Assembly (NCBI GenBank): GCA_964574635.1
Contig: CAZNOG010000004.1
Coordinates: forward strand, 124,001-188,000
DNA from: CAZNOG01 sp964574635
Lineage (GTDB): Bacteria > Bacteroidota > Bacteroidia > Flavobacteriales_D > Cryomorphaceae
Direction of reading: 5' to 3'
DNA: 64,000 nucleotides
The notes beneath the pieces were generated by a model. It had not been told where the DNA came from and did not search any database. It saw only the letters and a program-made list of their open reading frames with translations. Of the stretch, positions 24,394-34,081 are shown in pieces; position 1 is the first letter of the stretch, and every line of letters begins with the position of its first letter. Made by a program: the position numbers and the translations under genes.

Positions 24394-24660
24394 AATTTCG
24401 GCAACCGCCTCCGAGGGTTTCTTTTCGGGCGGAATTTTCCCCGAGGATTCGAAAAATTTCACGTCAAATTACCCCCTTGGGCGGGGATTGCGCGGGGTGT
24501 AAAATATCTCCAAAATCCGAAAAGAGGAACACCCTGTTTTACAGCGCGATAACGGTCGGCCAATCGGCGCGCGTCCCGCCTGTTAAAATAGTGTTAAACA
24601 TAGGGTTGGATCAAAACAAAGTCGATAATTCCGCGTTGTATTTGTATAAAACAGACCGAT

Positions 24661-24810
24661 ATGGCACGAGCTAAAAAGAAATCAGCCGTCAAAGAGCTGA
24701 AGCCCAAGATAAAAGTACGATTGGACAACAAAACCATCATCACGATCCGCGACATGACCAAATTTGATTTTTGGAAGGAGAAATTTCCCAACGCGGTTGT
24801 GATTTCATGA
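24661..24810 (+). CDS. Small basic protein of 49 aa
   Basis: This short ORF encodes 49 residues: ATG at 24661, stop TGA at 24808-24810. The N-terminus is Lys/Ala-rich (MARAKKKSAVKELKPKIKV), and the rest reads RLDNKTIITIRDMTKFDFW and KEKFPNAVVIS. A strong terminator follows seven bases after the stop, supporting a real, separately transcribed gene. Similar short basic proteins recur in Bacteroidota to my knowledge; the function is unknown. They may bind nucleic acid or ribosomes, judging only from charge. Confidence 0.7.
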   Translation: MARAKKKSAVKELKPKIKVRLDNKTIITIRDMTKFDFWKEKFPNAVVIS

Positions 24811-24816
24811 CCCTGA

Positions 24817-24842
24817 CCCGGCGAAAACGCCGGGTTTTTTTT
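24817..24842 (+). terminator. Rho-independent terminator
   Basis: The stem CCCGGCG/CGCCGGG with an AAAA loop is followed by eight T. It directly follows the 49-residue gene. Confidence 0.9.
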
Positions 24843-25024
24843 ATTCCATTTTTTCGCATCCACGCTCTCCGTCGCTCCCGAGGTATTTCGCGAAGCGACC
24901 CCGATGCGCTCCTGCCCTTCCCCATCGCGTGAACGGGCCGAAAAACATCTCCCACCGCAGCGGAGGAATCACATCCGATTTATTTAGCGGGTCTAATTTT
25001 ATTTCCCGGATTTTCTTCCGACGG

Positions 25025-25492
25025 TCATTGTTCGGGACGGTCGTCTTTCCCCCAACGATCGGAAATGACCGGCAAGGCGAAATACCTGAAAAAGCTGTCG
25101 TGTGATTTGAACACCTTTTCGTAAAAGCTCGCCAAGCTCTTCTCCAAATCCACCGCGACGTCCCGGTCTATTTTCAACATGATGTCGTAGACCTTTTTCA
25201 TCTGGGTCTTCATGTAGAGTTCCTTGTCGTGTTCCGACGCCGGCAGTCGCTTGTTCAGTCGGTCAAAACGCTCTTCAAACCGCGCATCCACCAACTTGTA
25301 GTATTCCCGCAGGGATTTCGGCGCCGTGTAGGTACGAAGCCCCGCGAGCTTCACCGCCCCCGCCTTTTCGTCCGCACTCAAAACCCCGTCGCCGGCGTAC
25401 GCGGCCATGAGCGAGATCCAAACCGGCGCGTCGAGAATTTGATCGTACTCGTCGGGCGTTAAATCTTCAAATGCTTTTTTTATTTCTATCAT
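25025..25492 (-). CDS. Hypothetical cytosolic protein, 155 aa
   Basis: I do not recognise a named family. The protein from MIEIKKAFEDL (ATG 25490-25492) is mostly helical, with WISLMAAYAGDGVLSADEKAG, an acidic EF-like loop reminiscent of TerB-fold proteins, and a long charged helix (VDARFEERFDRLNKRLPAS). The frame continues upstream to 25561 without family-like residues, so the inner ATG is preferred. No signal peptide or membrane segment is present. TerB-like function is only a guess. Confidence 0.65.
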   Translation of the reverse strand: MIEIKKAFEDLTPDEYDQILDAPVWISLMAAYAGDGVLSADEKAGAVKLAGLRTYTAPKSLREYYKLVDARFEERFDRLNKRLPASEHDKELYMKTQMKKVYDIMLKIDRDVAVDLEKSLASFYEKVFKSHDSFFRYFALPVISDRWGKDDRPEQ

Positions 25493-25887
25493 GCCGTCAG
25501 GTTTTTTGGCTCGGGACGAAGCGCGAATCACCCCGTTCCCGGAAACACTCAAAGTTATCATTTTTTACATTCCTCGCGCCGAATTTCATGCTTTGCCTTC
25601 AATTCGGGAGGAAAGTCACACCCACAAAAACCCCCTTCGCGTTTCCGCCCTTTACGACGAGAGCGCCGATCGAATAGACCAATCCAACCCTGCCGGGAAT
25701 AAACGCAAACGCGGTAGTTTTTTCCCCCGGCGGTTGTGGCGTACATTCATTTCACATACTTTCACTCACGCGATTTCGTGGGTGTCCATCGGCATCCCTC
25801 TCCTTAAGCTCTACGAATCGTGCCTGTATTAATTTTTGTTTTACCCCGCGTTTTATTTTCAAAACGCATTCAAATCACAACACACGC
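25493..25887. other. Divergent intergenic region with repeat copy c
   Basis: There is no supported gene. The region carries the dispersed repeat at 25617-25635 and must hold the promoters of the minus-strand gene at 25492 and the metalloprotease at 25888, but no clean TAnnTTTG element stands out for either. Confidence 0.4.
25617..25635 (-). repeat. Dispersed GGGTTTTTGTGGGTG repeat, copy c
   Basis: On the minus strand the sequence reads GGGGGTTTTTGTGGGTGTG. It is preceded by CGCGAAG, as is copy e at 41684. Confidence 0.6.
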
Positions 25888-28299
25888 ATGATTTTATTCA
25901 TTCGAATGAATGCCAAGGCGATGTTTTTCACCTTGGCGTCTACCCTTTTGCTTTTCTCGGCCCACGGTCAGGGCATCGTCGCCAAAAAGGCGGCCTCTTT
26001 GAGAGAAGGAAAAACACCTTTTCAAACCGTCGAACCTTTTGAGTTGGCCGTCGCCGCCGACGCCAAAAATTTCGATGACTTGTCCATCGCACCGGACGTG
26101 CTGCGCGAAGCGGCGGTGCTCATGCCCGCACCGGGTTCCCTGGTGGCGATTTCCGATGAAGCGCCGGAACACCTCTCCTTGGTGCTGCCTACGCCTCACG
26201 CAAAGCAGGAAACCGCCACCCTCGACCTGTACCAATCGTCGATCTTCTCGCCCGATTTCAAAGTGGTGTGGAGCGACAATCCCGGCGAGGCGGCACCCCA
26301 CCCCGACGCCGTTTTTTACCGGGGTGCCGTGCGGGGTTACCCACAATCCCTGGCGGCCATCGCGATCATCGACGGAGAAATGAGCGGAATGATGGCCTTG
26401 GACGGCGAGACTTTCGTGATCGGCCCGGCGCGGCAAGCCACGGACAATGAACACGTGTTGTTCAGAAAGAACGCCCTGGAATTCGACGAAGAATTCATTT
26501 GCACCTCTCTGGAAAGCGAGAATTATGAAATACCCGAGAAAGACGCGGTGGACGCACCCAAAACCGACAACTGCGTGCGCGTTCGCCTGGAGATCGACAA
26601 CGGGTTGACGACTTCCTTGGGCGGCCCCACGGCCGCGACGAACTACGCCACCGCCCTGTACAATCAAGTGATCGTTCTTTTTGCCAACGACGGCATCGAC
26701 GTCACCGTTTCCGAAATTTACGTGTGGACCGGCAGCAGTCCGTACTCCGGCGGATTGGACCAGCGCCTGTACCAAATGAACAACGCCTCGCCCAACGCCG
26801 ACCTTACCCAGCTGATCACCAACGCCGCATCGGGTGGAATCGCCTGGCTTTCGGGGCTTTGCTCTTCGGGTTACGGCACGAGCGTGGCGGGAGTCTACGG
26901 CTATTTCAACAACGTGCCGAGCTATTCCTGGGACGTAAACGTGGCGACCCACGAGCTGGGCCACAACTTGTCCTCTCCCCACACCCACGCCTGTGCCTGG
27001 AACGGAAACAACACCGCCATCGACGGCTGCGGCTCGGCCATCGGGTATTCGGAAGGGTGCACCGGTACCATTCCTTCCGGGGGTGGAACCATCATGAGTT
27101 ATTGCCACCTCACGTGGGCCGGAGTGAATTTCAATTTGGGCCTCGGTCCACAACCCGCCAACCGAATCAGAAATTACATCAATTCCCGGCCTTGCCTTTC
27201 CGGCGACTGCGGAGGCGGCGGACCCGCACCCTGCCTCGCGAATTCCTACGATTTGCAAATCAACTTCGACAACTTCCCGGCCGAAACCTCTTGGCAAATC
27301 ACCGATGAAAACGGTCAAATCCTGGCTTCCGGCGAAAATTACGGAACCTCGTCGACCGTTACCGAAACGCTCTGCTTGTCGGACGGCTGCCACACCCTGA
27401 CCTTCTTCGATTCCGACGGCGACGGCATGTGCTGCACCAAGGGCAACGGAGGATTTCAGTTGATCGACAATGCCGGAAACGCCGTGGTGAGCGGAGGGGA
27501 TTTCAGCGACACCCAAAGCTTCGAATTCTGCACACCCGACGGTTCGCCCAATTGCGACTTCATCGATTTCAACGACTACGAAATCAAGTCGTACGCCGGA
27601 AACCGAGACATCGGGTCGTACACCATATTAAACGGCGGCTCGGCGCTCTACCTCCACAACAACGCGATGAAATACATCGACATCGATTACGAGGTGACGG
27701 CCAACACCGTCGTGGAGCTCGAGTTTTCCAGTTCTCAAATCACCCAACTCCACGCCATCGGATTCGATCACAACAAAGCCATGTCGCTCAACTTGGCCTT
27801 TAAATTATACGGCACCGCCAATGCCAATAAAGTCAACAACCAATACGGTACCTACGCTCCGTCCGGGTATAAACAGTTCCACATTCCCGTCGGCCAGCAC
27901 TACCACCACCCCGCCTTGGACAGGTTGTTCTTTCTCGTGGGCAGAACAACCGCGCCGGGGCAAGGAAACGGGTATTTCAAGAACGTGCGCATTTACGAAG
28001 CGGGCCAATGCACGCCGAAGATGCCCACCGTCCAATTGGCCGGCGACGTCGCCACGAGCGATGAATTCGTGTTGTACCCCAACCCTTCCTCGGGAAATGT
28101 AAACCTCGTCTCCCACGGCGGTACCGACATCGGCTTGGTTCGCGTGTTCGACAGTTCCGGATCTCTGGTTGAAGAGCGGGAAGTCCACGCCCCCGAAGCC
28201 GCGTTCGACCTCTCGGACCGCGCCCCCGGGTTGTACCTTTTCACCTGGGTGGACGCCCACGGCGACACACACCAAAAGCGCGTAGCCATCGGCAAGTAA
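25888..28299 (+). CDS. Secreted M12B/reprolysin-like zinc metalloprotease with T9SS sorting domain
   Basis: This 803-residue extracellular protease has a signal peptide (about 10-30, MFFTLASTLLLFSAHGQG) and a propeptide-like part to about 210. The catalytic domain has the zinc motif HELGHNLSSPH (about residue 354) and a later met-turn (GGTIMSYCH), giving the metzincin order. Several cysteines nearby suggest disulfides. A glycine-rich bacterial pre-peptidase-like region and a beta-sandwich follow. The last 75 residues (LYPNPSSGNVNLVSHGG through KRVAIGK) are a type A T9SS sorting domain. It should be secreted by the type IX system. Start could be either the ATG at 25888 or the one six codons on. 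Confidence 0.88.
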   Translation: MILFIRMNAKAMFFTLASTLLLFSAHGQGIVAKKAASLREGKTPFQTVEPFELAVAADAKNFDDLSIAPDVLREAAVLMPAPGSLVAISDEAPEHLSLVLPTPHAKQETATLDLYQSSIFSPDFKVVWSDNPGEAAPHPDAVFYRGAVRGYPQSLAAIAIIDGEMSGMMALDGETFVIGPARQATDNEHVLFRKNALEFDEEFICTSLESENYEIPEKDAVDAPKTDNCVRVRLEIDNGLTTSLGGPTAATNYATALYNQVIVLFANDGIDVTVSEIYVWTGSSPYSGGLDQRLYQMNNASPNADLTQLITNAASGGIAWLSGLCSSGYGTSVAGVYGYFNNVPSYSWDVNVATHELGHNLSSPHTHACAWNGNNTAIDGCGSAIGYSEGCTGTIPSGGGTIMSYCHLTWAGVNFNLGLGPQPANRIRNYINSRPCLSGDCGGGGPAPCLANSYDLQINFDNFPAETSWQITDENGQILASGENYGTSSTVTETLCLSDGCHTLTFFDSDGDGMCCTKGNGGFQLIDNAGNAVVSGGDFSDTQSFEFCTPDGSPNCDFIDFNDYEIKSYAGNRDIGSYTILNGGSALYLHNNAMKYIDIDYEVTANTVVELEFSSSQITQLHAIGFDHNKAMSLNLAFKLYGTANANKVNNQYGTYAPSGYKQFHIPVGQHYHHPALDRLFFLVGRTTAPGQGNGYFKNVRIYEAGQCTPKMPTVQLAGDVATSDEFVLYPNPSSGNVNLVSHGGTDIGLVRVFDSSGSLVEEREVHAPEAAFDLSDRAPGLYLFTWVDAHGDTHQKRVAIGK

Positions 28300-28332
28300 T
28301 CGGGCCATGGGACCCACACACCGCAATTGCGA

Positions 28333-28363
28333 AGCCGCTCCGATTTTCGGGGCGGCTTTTTTT
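28333..28363 (+). terminator. Rho-independent terminator after the metalloprotease gene
   Basis: AGCCGC pairs with GCGGCT through a TCCG/CGGG stem and is followed by seven T. Confidence 0.8.
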
Positions 28364-28365
28364 GT

Positions 28366-28380
28366 GTTTTTGTGGGTGGG
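28366..28380 (+). repeat. Dispersed GTTTTTGTGGGTG repeat, copy d
   Basis: GTTTTTGTGGGTGGG directly follows the T tract of the terminator after the metalloprotease gene. Confidence 0.55.
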
Positions 28381-28518
28381 CAAGCTGCGATCGAGACGTT
28401 CTCAAGACTCCCACCTTCGACTCCGTCCCCACGAATCACGGAAGGTGGAAACGTCCTTGCGGCTTCGTCCACGGCGGGTAAAACTTCCGGTTACATCGTC
28501 GGGTCGCCGTACCCTCCG

Positions 28519-28551
28519 TTGACGAACATCCTTAGGAAACCCTTACCTTTG
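28519..28551 (+). promoter_or_regulatory. Promoter of the prp operon
   Basis: TACCTTTG (28544-28551) matches the TAnnTTTG -7 element. TTG at 28519-28521 stands 22 bases upstream. The prpD start follows 34 bases later. Confidence 0.6.
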
Positions 28552-28585
28552 CACCGAATCATAAACTGTTGAAATCCCAAAGAAA

Positions 28586-30094
28586 ATGAAGAACCACGTG
28601 GTTAAGGTTTACCCTTCAAAAGCCAACCTTCCCAAAGAAGAGCAATTGGCCTGGAAATTGGCACGCGTTGCAACGGACGACGCACCGATTGGAAAAGAAG
28701 TTAGAGACATGGTCATCAACCGCATCATCGACAATGCGTCCGTGGCCATCGCTTCCGTAAACCGTACACCCGTGGTCAACGCCCGGGCCCAAGCCCTCGC
28801 CCACGGCAGAAACGACCGAGGCGCAAACGTATTCGGCATGCCCAAAGACGTGAAGGTTCACGCCGAATGGGCCGCGTGGGCGAACTGCGTGGCCGTGCGC
28901 GAACTCGACTACCACGACACCTTTTTGGCTGCCGACTACTCCCACCCCGCCGACAGCATTCCGGCCATTTTGGCCGTGGCCCAGCAATTGGGAAAATCCG
29001 GCGAAGACATTATCCGCGGCATCGTAGCGGCTTACGAAGTGCACGTGAATCTCGTGAAAGCCATCTGCCTCCACGAGCACAAAATCGACCACGTCGCCCA
29101 CCTCTGTCCCGCACAAGCCGCCGGCGTCTGCGCGCTGTTGGGCCTCGATACGGACACCACCTACCAGGCCATTCAACAAGCCTTGCACACATCCATTTCC
29201 ACTCGCCAGAGCCGAAAAGGTGAAATTTCGAGCTGGAAAGCGTACGTGCCCGCCCACGGAGCCAAATTGGCCATCGAAGCCGTAGATCGGGCCATGCGCG
29301 GAGAGAAAAGTCCTTCGCCCATTTACGAAGGAGAAGACAGCGTGATCGCCTGGATTCTCGACGGCCCTGACGCAGAGTACACCATCCCACTGCCCGAGCC
29401 CGGCGAAGAGAAGAAAGCCATCTTGGAAACCTACACCAAAGAGCACTCCGCCGAGTACCAGTCACAAGCCCTGATCGACTTGGCCAAGCGCATGCGCAAA
29501 AACATTTCCGATTTCTCACAAATCGACAACATCCTGATCGAAACTTCCCACCACACGCACTACGTGATCGGTACCGGATCCAACGATCCACAAAAATTCG
29601 ATCCGTACGCAACGCGTGAAACCCTCGACCACAGCATCATGTACATCTTCGCCGTGGCCTTGGAAGACGGCACGTGGCACCACGAGAAGTCCTACGCACC
29701 CGAGAGGGCGCAACGACCCGAAACCGTCGAGCTGTGGAAGAAAATTTCCACGGTGGAAAAAGAAAAGTGGACCACCATGTACCACGATCCCGACCCCGAC
29801 AAAAAGGCCTTCGGCGGAAAGGTGATCATCACCATGAAAAACGGCGACACCATCGAGGATGAAATCGAAAGAGCCGACGCCCACCCTGCGGGAGCGCGTC
29901 CCTTCGTGCGGGAAAACTACATCGCCAAGTTCGACATGCTCACCGAAAACCTGATTTCCAGGGAAGAACGCGATCGCTTCATCTCCACCGTCGAGAGGCT
30001 GGAAGAACTCACCGGTGCCGACGCCATGGATCTCACAGTGTCCATGCCCGCGGATACCGTGAAGACGACGGATAAGAACGTGGGAATTTTTTGA
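28586..30094 (+). CDS. prpD: 2-methylcitrate dehydratase (MmgE/PrpD family)
   Basis: PrpD dehydrates 2-methylcitrate to 2-methyl-cis-aconitate in propionate oxidation. This copy is 502 residues, slightly longer than usual, with family segments FGMPKDVKVHAEWAAWANCVAVRELDYHDTF (28837-28929, written here only in part), HVAHLCPAQAAGVCALLGLD and an aspartate-rich loop near the C-terminus. It is the first gene of a prpD-prpB-prpC operon with 28- and 40-base gaps and a TAnnTTTG promoter. The cytoplasmic product should feed PrpB. No AcnD, PrpF or propionyl-CoA synthetase gene is adjacent, so hydration probably relies on another aconitase. Confidence 0.93.
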   Translation: MKNHVVKVYPSKANLPKEEQLAWKLARVATDDAPIGKEVRDMVINRIIDNASVAIASVNRTPVVNARAQALAHGRNDRGANVFGMPKDVKVHAEWAAWANCVAVRELDYHDTFLAADYSHPADSIPAILAVAQQLGKSGEDIIRGIVAAYEVHVNLVKAICLHEHKIDHVAHLCPAQAAGVCALLGLDTDTTYQAIQQALHTSISTRQSRKGEISSWKAYVPAHGAKLAIEAVDRAMRGEKSPSPIYEGEDSVIAWILDGPDAEYTIPLPEPGEEKKAILETYTKEHSAEYQSQALIDLAKRMRKNISDFSQIDNILIETSHHTHYVIGTGSNDPQKFDPYATRETLDHSIMYIFAVALEDGTWHHEKSYAPERAQRPETVELWKKISTVEKEKWTTMYHDPDPDKKAFGGKVIITMKNGDTIEDEIERADAHPAGARPFVRENYIAKFDMLTENLISREERDRFISTVERLEELTGADAMDLTVSMPADTVKTTDKNVGIF

Positions 30095-30122
30095 GGTCGC
30101 CTAAAAAACAAAACACACCTCC

Positions 30123-31016
30123 ATGATCATCAGTGACAAACCGGCTTCCGAAAAGCGCGCCGACCTGCGCCGAAAATTGGATTCCGGCAAACTTTTGCAA
30201 TTCCCGGGAGCGTACAATCCCTTGGTGGCGATGATGGTCGAGCAAACCGGTTTCGACGGGGTGTACGTCTCTGGCGCCGTCATGGCCAATTCACTCGGCT
30301 TGCCCGACATCGGCATGACCACCCTGACGGAAGTTTCCCACACCGCCTCCTCCATCGCCAAGGTCACCGCCCTGCCCACTATCATGGACATCGACACGGG
30401 CTTCGGCGAGCCGATGAGCGTGGCGCGAACGGTCAAAGAACTCATCCACCTCGGTCTCGCGGGCTGCCACCTCGAAGACCAGGTCAACCCAAAGCGCTGC
30501 GGCCACCTCGATAACAAAACCTTGGTGGAAACCTCCGAGATGGTAAAAAAGCTCAAGGCCGCCGCGGATTCCAAGTCGGACTCGAACTTTTTGCTCATCG
30601 CCCGAACCGACGCGCGGGGAGTCGAAGGGTTGGACGCCGCCATCGACCGGGCCAAAGCCTACGTCGACGCCGGGGCCGACATGATTTTCCCCGAAGCGTT
30701 GGCCGACGAAGGCGAATTCGAAGCCTTCCGGAAGGCCGTCGACGTTCCCCTTTTGGCGAACATGACGGAATTCGGAAAGTCCCGGCTCCTGAGCAAAAGC
30801 CAACTCGAAAATTTGGGCTACAACATCGTGATCTACCCCGTCACCACGCAAAGGCTGGCATTAAAAGCGGTGGAAGATGGCTTGAAGACCATTCGCGAAG
30901 AAGGGAGCCAAGAGTCGCTTTTGGACAAAATGCAAACCCGAAAACGATTGTACGAAGTACTGGGATACGAAGAGTTCAACACCTTCGACCAAAGCTTGTA
31001 CAACTTCAAAATCTGA
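30123..31016 (+). CDS. prpB: 2-methylisocitrate lyase
   Basis: PrpB cleaves 2-methylisocitrate to pyruvate and succinate. The 297-residue protein has the metal-binding DIDTGFG (about 89-95), the active-site loop with catalytic Cys126 in NPKRCGH, and IARTDARGVEGLDAAI. The length agrees with PrpB rather than the longer isocitrate lyases. It lies between prpD and prpC in the same direction, giving a compact methylcitrate operon. Growth on propionate or odd-chain fatty acids is the likely purpose. Confidence 0.95.
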   Translation: MIISDKPASEKRADLRRKLDSGKLLQFPGAYNPLVAMMVEQTGFDGVYVSGAVMANSLGLPDIGMTTLTEVSHTASSIAKVTALPTIMDIDTGFGEPMSVARTVKELIHLGLAGCHLEDQVNPKRCGHLDNKTLVETSEMVKKLKAAADSKSDSNFLLIARTDARGVEGLDAAIDRAKAYVDAGADMIFPEALADEGEFEAFRKAVDVPLLANMTEFGKSRLLSKSQLENLGYNIVIYPVTTQRLALKAVEDGLKTIREEGSQESLLDKMQTRKRLYEVLGYEEFNTFDQSLYNFKI

Positions 31017-31056
31017 TACAGCACCCGAACATCGAACCCCCTAAAATCTACTACCC

Positions 31057-32187
31057 ATGAGTGAAAAAATAATGGTACCGAAAGGCTTGGCCGGCGTCGT
31101 CGCCGACGAGACCTCCATCTCCAAGGTCATGCCCGAGATCAACTCCTTGGTGTACCGCGGATACAAAGTGCAGGACTTGGCGGAGAAGTGCAACTTCGAA
31201 GAAGTGGCCTACCTCCTCGTACACGGCGATCTGCCCACGGCCAAAGAACTGCGCGAATTCAGCCAAGCTGAAAAAGACAAGCGCGACCTCAGCGACTACA
31301 TGCTGAAAGTGATCGAGAAATTTCCGCTGAAGGCACACCCCATGGACACCCTCCGCACCGGTGTGAGTTTCCTCGGTATGGAAGACGACCGCATCTGGGA
31401 CGACTCTCCCGAAACGAGCATGGACAAGTTCATCGGGTTGCTCGCGCGCATTCCCACACTCATCGCAGCGGCCTACCGCCACCAAAAAGGACTGGAATAC
31501 ATCGCACCCGACAAGAAGCTCGGCATCAGCGAAAACTTCTTCTACATGTGTTTCGGTAAAGTACCCGCCGCGGAAGTGGTGCGCGCTTTCGACGTGTCGC
31601 TGATCCTCTACGCCGAACACAGCTTCAACGCATCCACCTTTACCACCCGCGTCATCACTTCCACCACCAGCGACATGTACAGCGCCGTGGTCGGCGGTAT
31701 CGGAGCTTTGAAAGGACCCCTTCACGGCGGCGCCAACGAACAGGTGATGCACATGCTCATGGAAGTGGGCGAGCCGTCCAAGGCCAAGGAATGGATGCTC
31801 AATGCACTGCGCGAAAAGAAAAAGGTGATGGGATTCGGACACCGCGTCTACCGCAAAGGCGATTCACGCGTTCCGACCATGAAGAAGTACACCGAGAAAA
31901 TGGCCGACTTCACCGGGGAAAAGAAATGGTTGGAAATCTCCGCCATCCTCGAAGAAACCATGGTCGCGGAAAAAGGCATCCACCCCAACCTCGATTATCC
32001 GGCGGGTCCCGCGTACTACATGATGGGATTCGACATCGACATGTTCACGCCCATTTTCGTCATGAGCCGCATCACCGGCTGGTGCGCGCACATCATGGAG
32101 CAAAGGGCCGACAACCGCATTATCCGACCCCTCAGCGAATACGTCGGACACGCGGAAAGGGAAGTGCCCCTCATGGAGGAGCGTTGA
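31057..32187 (+). CDS. prpC: 2-methylcitrate synthase/citrate synthase
   Basis: This 376-residue citrate-synthase-family enzyme condenses propionyl-CoA with oxaloacetate. The catalytic His and Asp regions are visible in HGGANEQVM, MGFGHRVYRKGDSR and NLDYPAGPAYY. The shorter, type I-like size and the place at the end of the prpD-prpB operon favour 2-methylcitrate synthase, though citrate synthase activity cannot be excluded. A long palindromic terminator follows 23 bases after the stop. Confidence 0.93.
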   Translation: MSEKIMVPKGLAGVVADETSISKVMPEINSLVYRGYKVQDLAEKCNFEEVAYLLVHGDLPTAKELREFSQAEKDKRDLSDYMLKVIEKFPLKAHPMDTLRTGVSFLGMEDDRIWDDSPETSMDKFIGLLARIPTLIAAAYRHQKGLEYIAPDKKLGISENFFYMCFGKVPAAEVVRAFDVSLILYAEHSFNASTFTTRVITSTTSDMYSAVVGGIGALKGPLHGGANEQVMHMLMEVGEPSKAKEWMLNALREKKKVMGFGHRVYRKGDSRVPTMKKYTEKMADFTGEKKWLEISAILEETMVAEKGIHPNLDYPAGPAYYMMGFDIDMFTPIFVMSRITGWCAHIMEQRADNRIIRPLSEYVGHAEREVPLMEER

Positions 32188-32210
32188 TCTCCCTTCGGGA
32201 ATTACTTTTC

Positions 32211-32238
32211 GAAAAGCGACCGGCACCGGTCGCTTTTC
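32211..32238. terminator. Bidirectional terminator
   Basis: GAAAAGCGACCGG and CCGGTCGCTTTTC pair perfectly with a CA loop. The A and T runs at the stem ends serve both strands. It separates the convergent prpC and ThDP-enzyme genes. Confidence 0.85.
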
Positions 32239-32251
32239 GCGTTTATGGAAT

Positions 32252-34006
32252 TCACTTTTTCGGTTTTCCCAGATTTCGCGCCACCGATCGGCGCACGAAC
32301 CGAAGTTTTTGAATGGCGGGGAAACGCGCCAAATTTCCCTTCATCACAGCTTTGGTCAGCATCGTCTTTTTGGAGTAATCGATGCGCACATCCACCAGCA
32401 CAGGCCTGTTGCCTTCGGCCGCGCGGAACGCCTGCCTCATCCCCTTTCGCAATTCCGTATCGCTGTCCAACCGGAAATAAATCGCGCCGGTGGCCTTGGC
32501 GAGCCCTTCGAAATTGAAATCCCCCAAGACCGTACACGTTTTCTCACCCAGGGGCAATTTTTGAAAAGCCGCGATTTGTCCCAACTCCCCGTCGTTGAAA
32601 ATAAACACGATGGGAGACAAACCGAGGGTGGTCGCCGTAATGAGTTCATTCCCCGACATGATCGCCGAACCGTCACCCACGATGCCGACGACGTTTCGGT
32701 GGGGGTTGGTCAATTTCGCCGCCACCGCAGCCGGAATGCAATACCCCATGCAGTTGAAATCCGTGGGTGATATCAACTTCCGCGGCTTTCTCACCGTCAG
32801 CAACTCCGCCGCCAGAAAAGTGTGCTTGCCGTCGTCGAGAACCACCACGTCGTCCGGGTCCAACATGCCGTTCAACGATTCAAAAAACCACCCCGGCGAA
32901 ACCACGTCCTTCTTTTTCTCCTTGAGCCATCCCTGATCGTATTTTTTGTTCAGGGCGATCATCTTCTGTACCACCGACTTGTTGTCGTTTCGTACCACGA
33001 TGTTCTCCATGCGGTTCCAGATACCTTCCAAGGCCACACGGGCATCGCTTTCCACGGTGATTTCGGCGGGAAAGTTCTTGTTGAAAACTTCGGCGTTGAT
33101 GTCGATGTGGATCAACCCCCTCGGGTTGTCGAGATTGTAACTGGCGGTGGAAATTTCCGAGAAACGGCACCCCACCGCGAGCAGCACGTCGTGTTTTTTC
33201 AAAGCGAGTTGTGAACCCGGCTTGCTTCCCACTCCCAAAAAGCACCCGGCGTACAGGGGATGATCGTTCGGGAATGCGCTTTTTCCCTGGAGGGTCACCG
33301 CCACGGGAGCTTGCAGTTTCTCCGCTATTTTTACGAGGTAGTCGGTCGCACCGGTCGCCCCCCACCCCGCGAAAATCATGGGGTGCTTGGCTCCGGCGAG
33401 TTTGCCCACGAGATTGGTGACGGTGGAATCCGGAATTTGTGATTCGCGGTCATCCCACCCTTTGGCCACCACATCCAGTTTTTTCGGTCGTCGGATCGTC
33501 TTTGCGAAGAGCATGACCTCGACCGGGATTTCCACCAGCACCGGACCCGGTTCTCCCGTCGTCGCAATTCGGTACGCCTCGAAAATCATGGGTGTGATCT
33601 CGGCGTGCTCCCTCACCAGAAATTGGGCTTTGGTGATCGCCGCGGCCATTTTCTGCTGGTCCACTTGGTGCAGTTGGTAGTGCCTTCCGGAATCCCTTCG
33701 CACTCCGCCGGTAATCACGAGCATGGGAATCCCGGCCAAAAACGCCTCCCCAATTCCGCTCATGGCGTACGCCAATCCGGCGGCCGGCACGATGGTCAGA
33801 CACCCGATAGAATCGGAAGTGCGCGACACGGCATCGGCCATAAAAGAACCGCCGCTCTCGTGGCTCACCAGTATGGGCTCGATCTTCTTGGACAAGCGCA
33901 GGGCGTCGTACAATTCGGTGGTATGGGTGCCCGGAATGCCGAAGGTGTATTTCACACCCAATTGTTCCAAGGCGTTTACGGCGATTTGTGCTCCGTTTCT
34001 TCTCAT
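32252..34006 (-). CDS. Thiamine-diphosphate enzyme, acetolactate-synthase-like
   Basis: This 584-residue ThDP-dependent enzyme has the three-domain decarboxylase or synthase layout. The ThDP-activating glutamate is Glu50 in LVSHESGG. The ThDP motif is GDGSAIMSGNELITATTLGLSP followed by the FIFND end (32615-32700). The N-terminal part (YTFGIPGTHTTELYDAL) and middle part resemble acetolactate synthase large subunits, but no small subunit (ilvH) gene is near. A basic tail (RFVRRSVARNLGKPKK) is extra. It is encoded 75 bases after the FAD dehydrogenase on the same strand, so the two are probably cotranscribed. The substrate is not known. Confidence 0.82.
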   Translation of the reverse strand: MRRNGAQIAVNALEQLGVKYTFGIPGTHTTELYDALRLSKKIEPILVSHESGGSFMADAVSRTSDSIGCLTIVPAAGLAYAMSGIGEAFLAGIPMLVITGGVRRDSGRHYQLHQVDQQKMAAAITKAQFLVREHAEITPMIFEAYRIATTGEPGPVLVEIPVEVMLFAKTIRRPKKLDVVAKGWDDRESQIPDSTVTNLVGKLAGAKHPMIFAGWGATGATDYLVKIAEKLQAPVAVTLQGKSAFPNDHPLYAGCFLGVGSKPGSQLALKKHDVLLAVGCRFSEISTASYNLDNPRGLIHIDINAEVFNKNFPAEITVESDARVALEGIWNRMENIVVRNDNKSVVQKMIALNKKYDQGWLKEKKKDVVSPGWFFESLNGMLDPDDVVVLDDGKHTFLAAELLTVRKPRKLISPTDFNCMGYCIPAAVAAKLTNPHRNVVGIVGDGSAIMSGNELITATTLGLSPIVFIFNDGELGQIAAFQKLPLGEKTCTVLGDFNFEGLAKATGAIYFRLDSDTELRKGMRQAFRAAEGNRPVLVDVRIDYSKKTMLTKAVMKGNLARFPAIQKLRFVRRSVARNLGKPKK

Positions 34007-34081
34007 GATACCCTCTTCGCGTTTAGGTCTGCATTCCTGTACCGGAACGCAAGTTAGCCATTGCTCAACAATGATATCGCA

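Noticed and set aside
25894..27516. A 540-codon minus-strand open frame opposite the metalloprotease
   Set aside because: Shadow frame; the plus-strand zinc motif and T9SS domain are clear.
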